From contig CM026386.1 in assembly GCA_014843695.1 (NCBI GenBank), positions 11,535,814 through 11,599,813 on the forward strand: a DNA stretch of 64,000 bases. Direction: 5' to 3'. This stretch comes from Archivesica marissinica. Taxonomy: Eukaryota > Mollusca > Bivalvia > Venerida > Vesicomyidae. A program made the translations under genes and the position numbers. Below are positions 63,778 to 64,000 of this stretch, in pieces (the first letter of the stretch is position 1; each line of letters opens with the position of its first letter). Under the pieces are notes generated by a model. It was not told the DNA's origin and searched no databases. It was given only the letters and a program-made list of their open reading frames with translations.

Positions 63778-64000
63778 TGGAAGTCATGATAGCACATTGT
63801 TATCGCGTTCTCTTCAGGTGCGAAAGGCCTGGGGTTTGCGCCCATCTGTAGCCCATTACGATTGTGCCCTTAGGCAAGGCAATTAAATTCCACATTGCGT
63901 CTTCTCTCTCCCTCGTGTTGATGGATTCCATCAGGAATGAGTTCGCGAAAGAGAGAGAGTAATATAAGTTGTAAGAACCTGTTTCGCAATCGACGTAAAA
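63778..64000 (+). mobile_element. SINE family S4 copy, reaching the window edge
   Basis: GGAAGTCATGATAGCACATT, GTTCTCTTCAGGTGCGAAAG, GTGCCCTTAGGCAAGGCAAT, TTCTCTCTCCCTCGTGTTGA, AATATAAGTTGTAAGAACCT. With the 63473 copy it forms an inverted pair. Confidence 0.8.

Overview
The window is eukaryotic nuclear DNA from an animal, most likely a bivalve mollusc. Exons have GT..AG boundaries, introns run to several kilobases, the genes are animal housekeeping or ciliary-type genes, and the intervening DNA is AT-rich and full of tRNA-derived SINEs, short inverted-repeat DNA transposons and minisatellites. The bivalve assignment rests on this repeat style and is an inference; no species is claimed. There are no bacterial operons, CRISPR arrays or prokaryotic signals.

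Genes from left to right. (1) GNL2, a nucleolar GTPase of 60S ribosome assembly, on the minus strand from 2426 to beyond the left edge, in one uninterrupted reading frame of at least 808 codons. (2) A large plus-strand gene with 13 well-supported coding exons (7941-43768) plus a tentative first exon at 2676-2722. All phases agree and give about 789 residues. Its motifs resemble proline/serine-rich protein 3 (PROSER3), but that name comes from recalled motifs. (3) An intronless minus-strand gene for a von Willebrand A domain protein (26914-28317), nested antisense in an intron of gene 2. (4) COG8, subunit 8 of the conserved oligomeric Golgi tethering complex, on the plus strand, with ten exons from 48950 to 62546 (399 codons); the 3' exons lie beyond the right edge. 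A zinc-finger ORF of transposon type (51492-51854) sits in COG8 intron 2, and a decayed non-LTR reverse transcriptase lies upstream of COG8 (about 47640-48350, minus).

Repeats dominate. Tandem arrays cover roughly 18 kb, over a quarter of the window. The main ones are a 5.7-kb satellite with a 52/53-bp unit and 157-bp higher-order structure (17690-23396), a 4.65-kb array of 48-bp units (36684-41340), a 1.6-kb array of 24-bp units (42065-43660), and arrays with units of 18, 29, 30, 31, 32, 34, 36, 44 and 62 bp. At least six SINE groups (called S1-S6 here) and several inverted-repeat elements (M1 mariner-like, M2 and M3 hAT-like, M4 hairpin, M5 long foldback, M6) are dispersed in introns and intergenic DNA, often nested.

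The genes share no obvious pathway. The most notable signals are structural. Many minisatellites begin or end within a few tens of bases of a coding exon boundary. Several arrays grew out of pieces of the dispersed elements. One SINE in COG8 duplicated the exon 8 splice donor in its 14-bp target-site duplication. Positions of repeat edges are by eye and good to about 5-10 bp.
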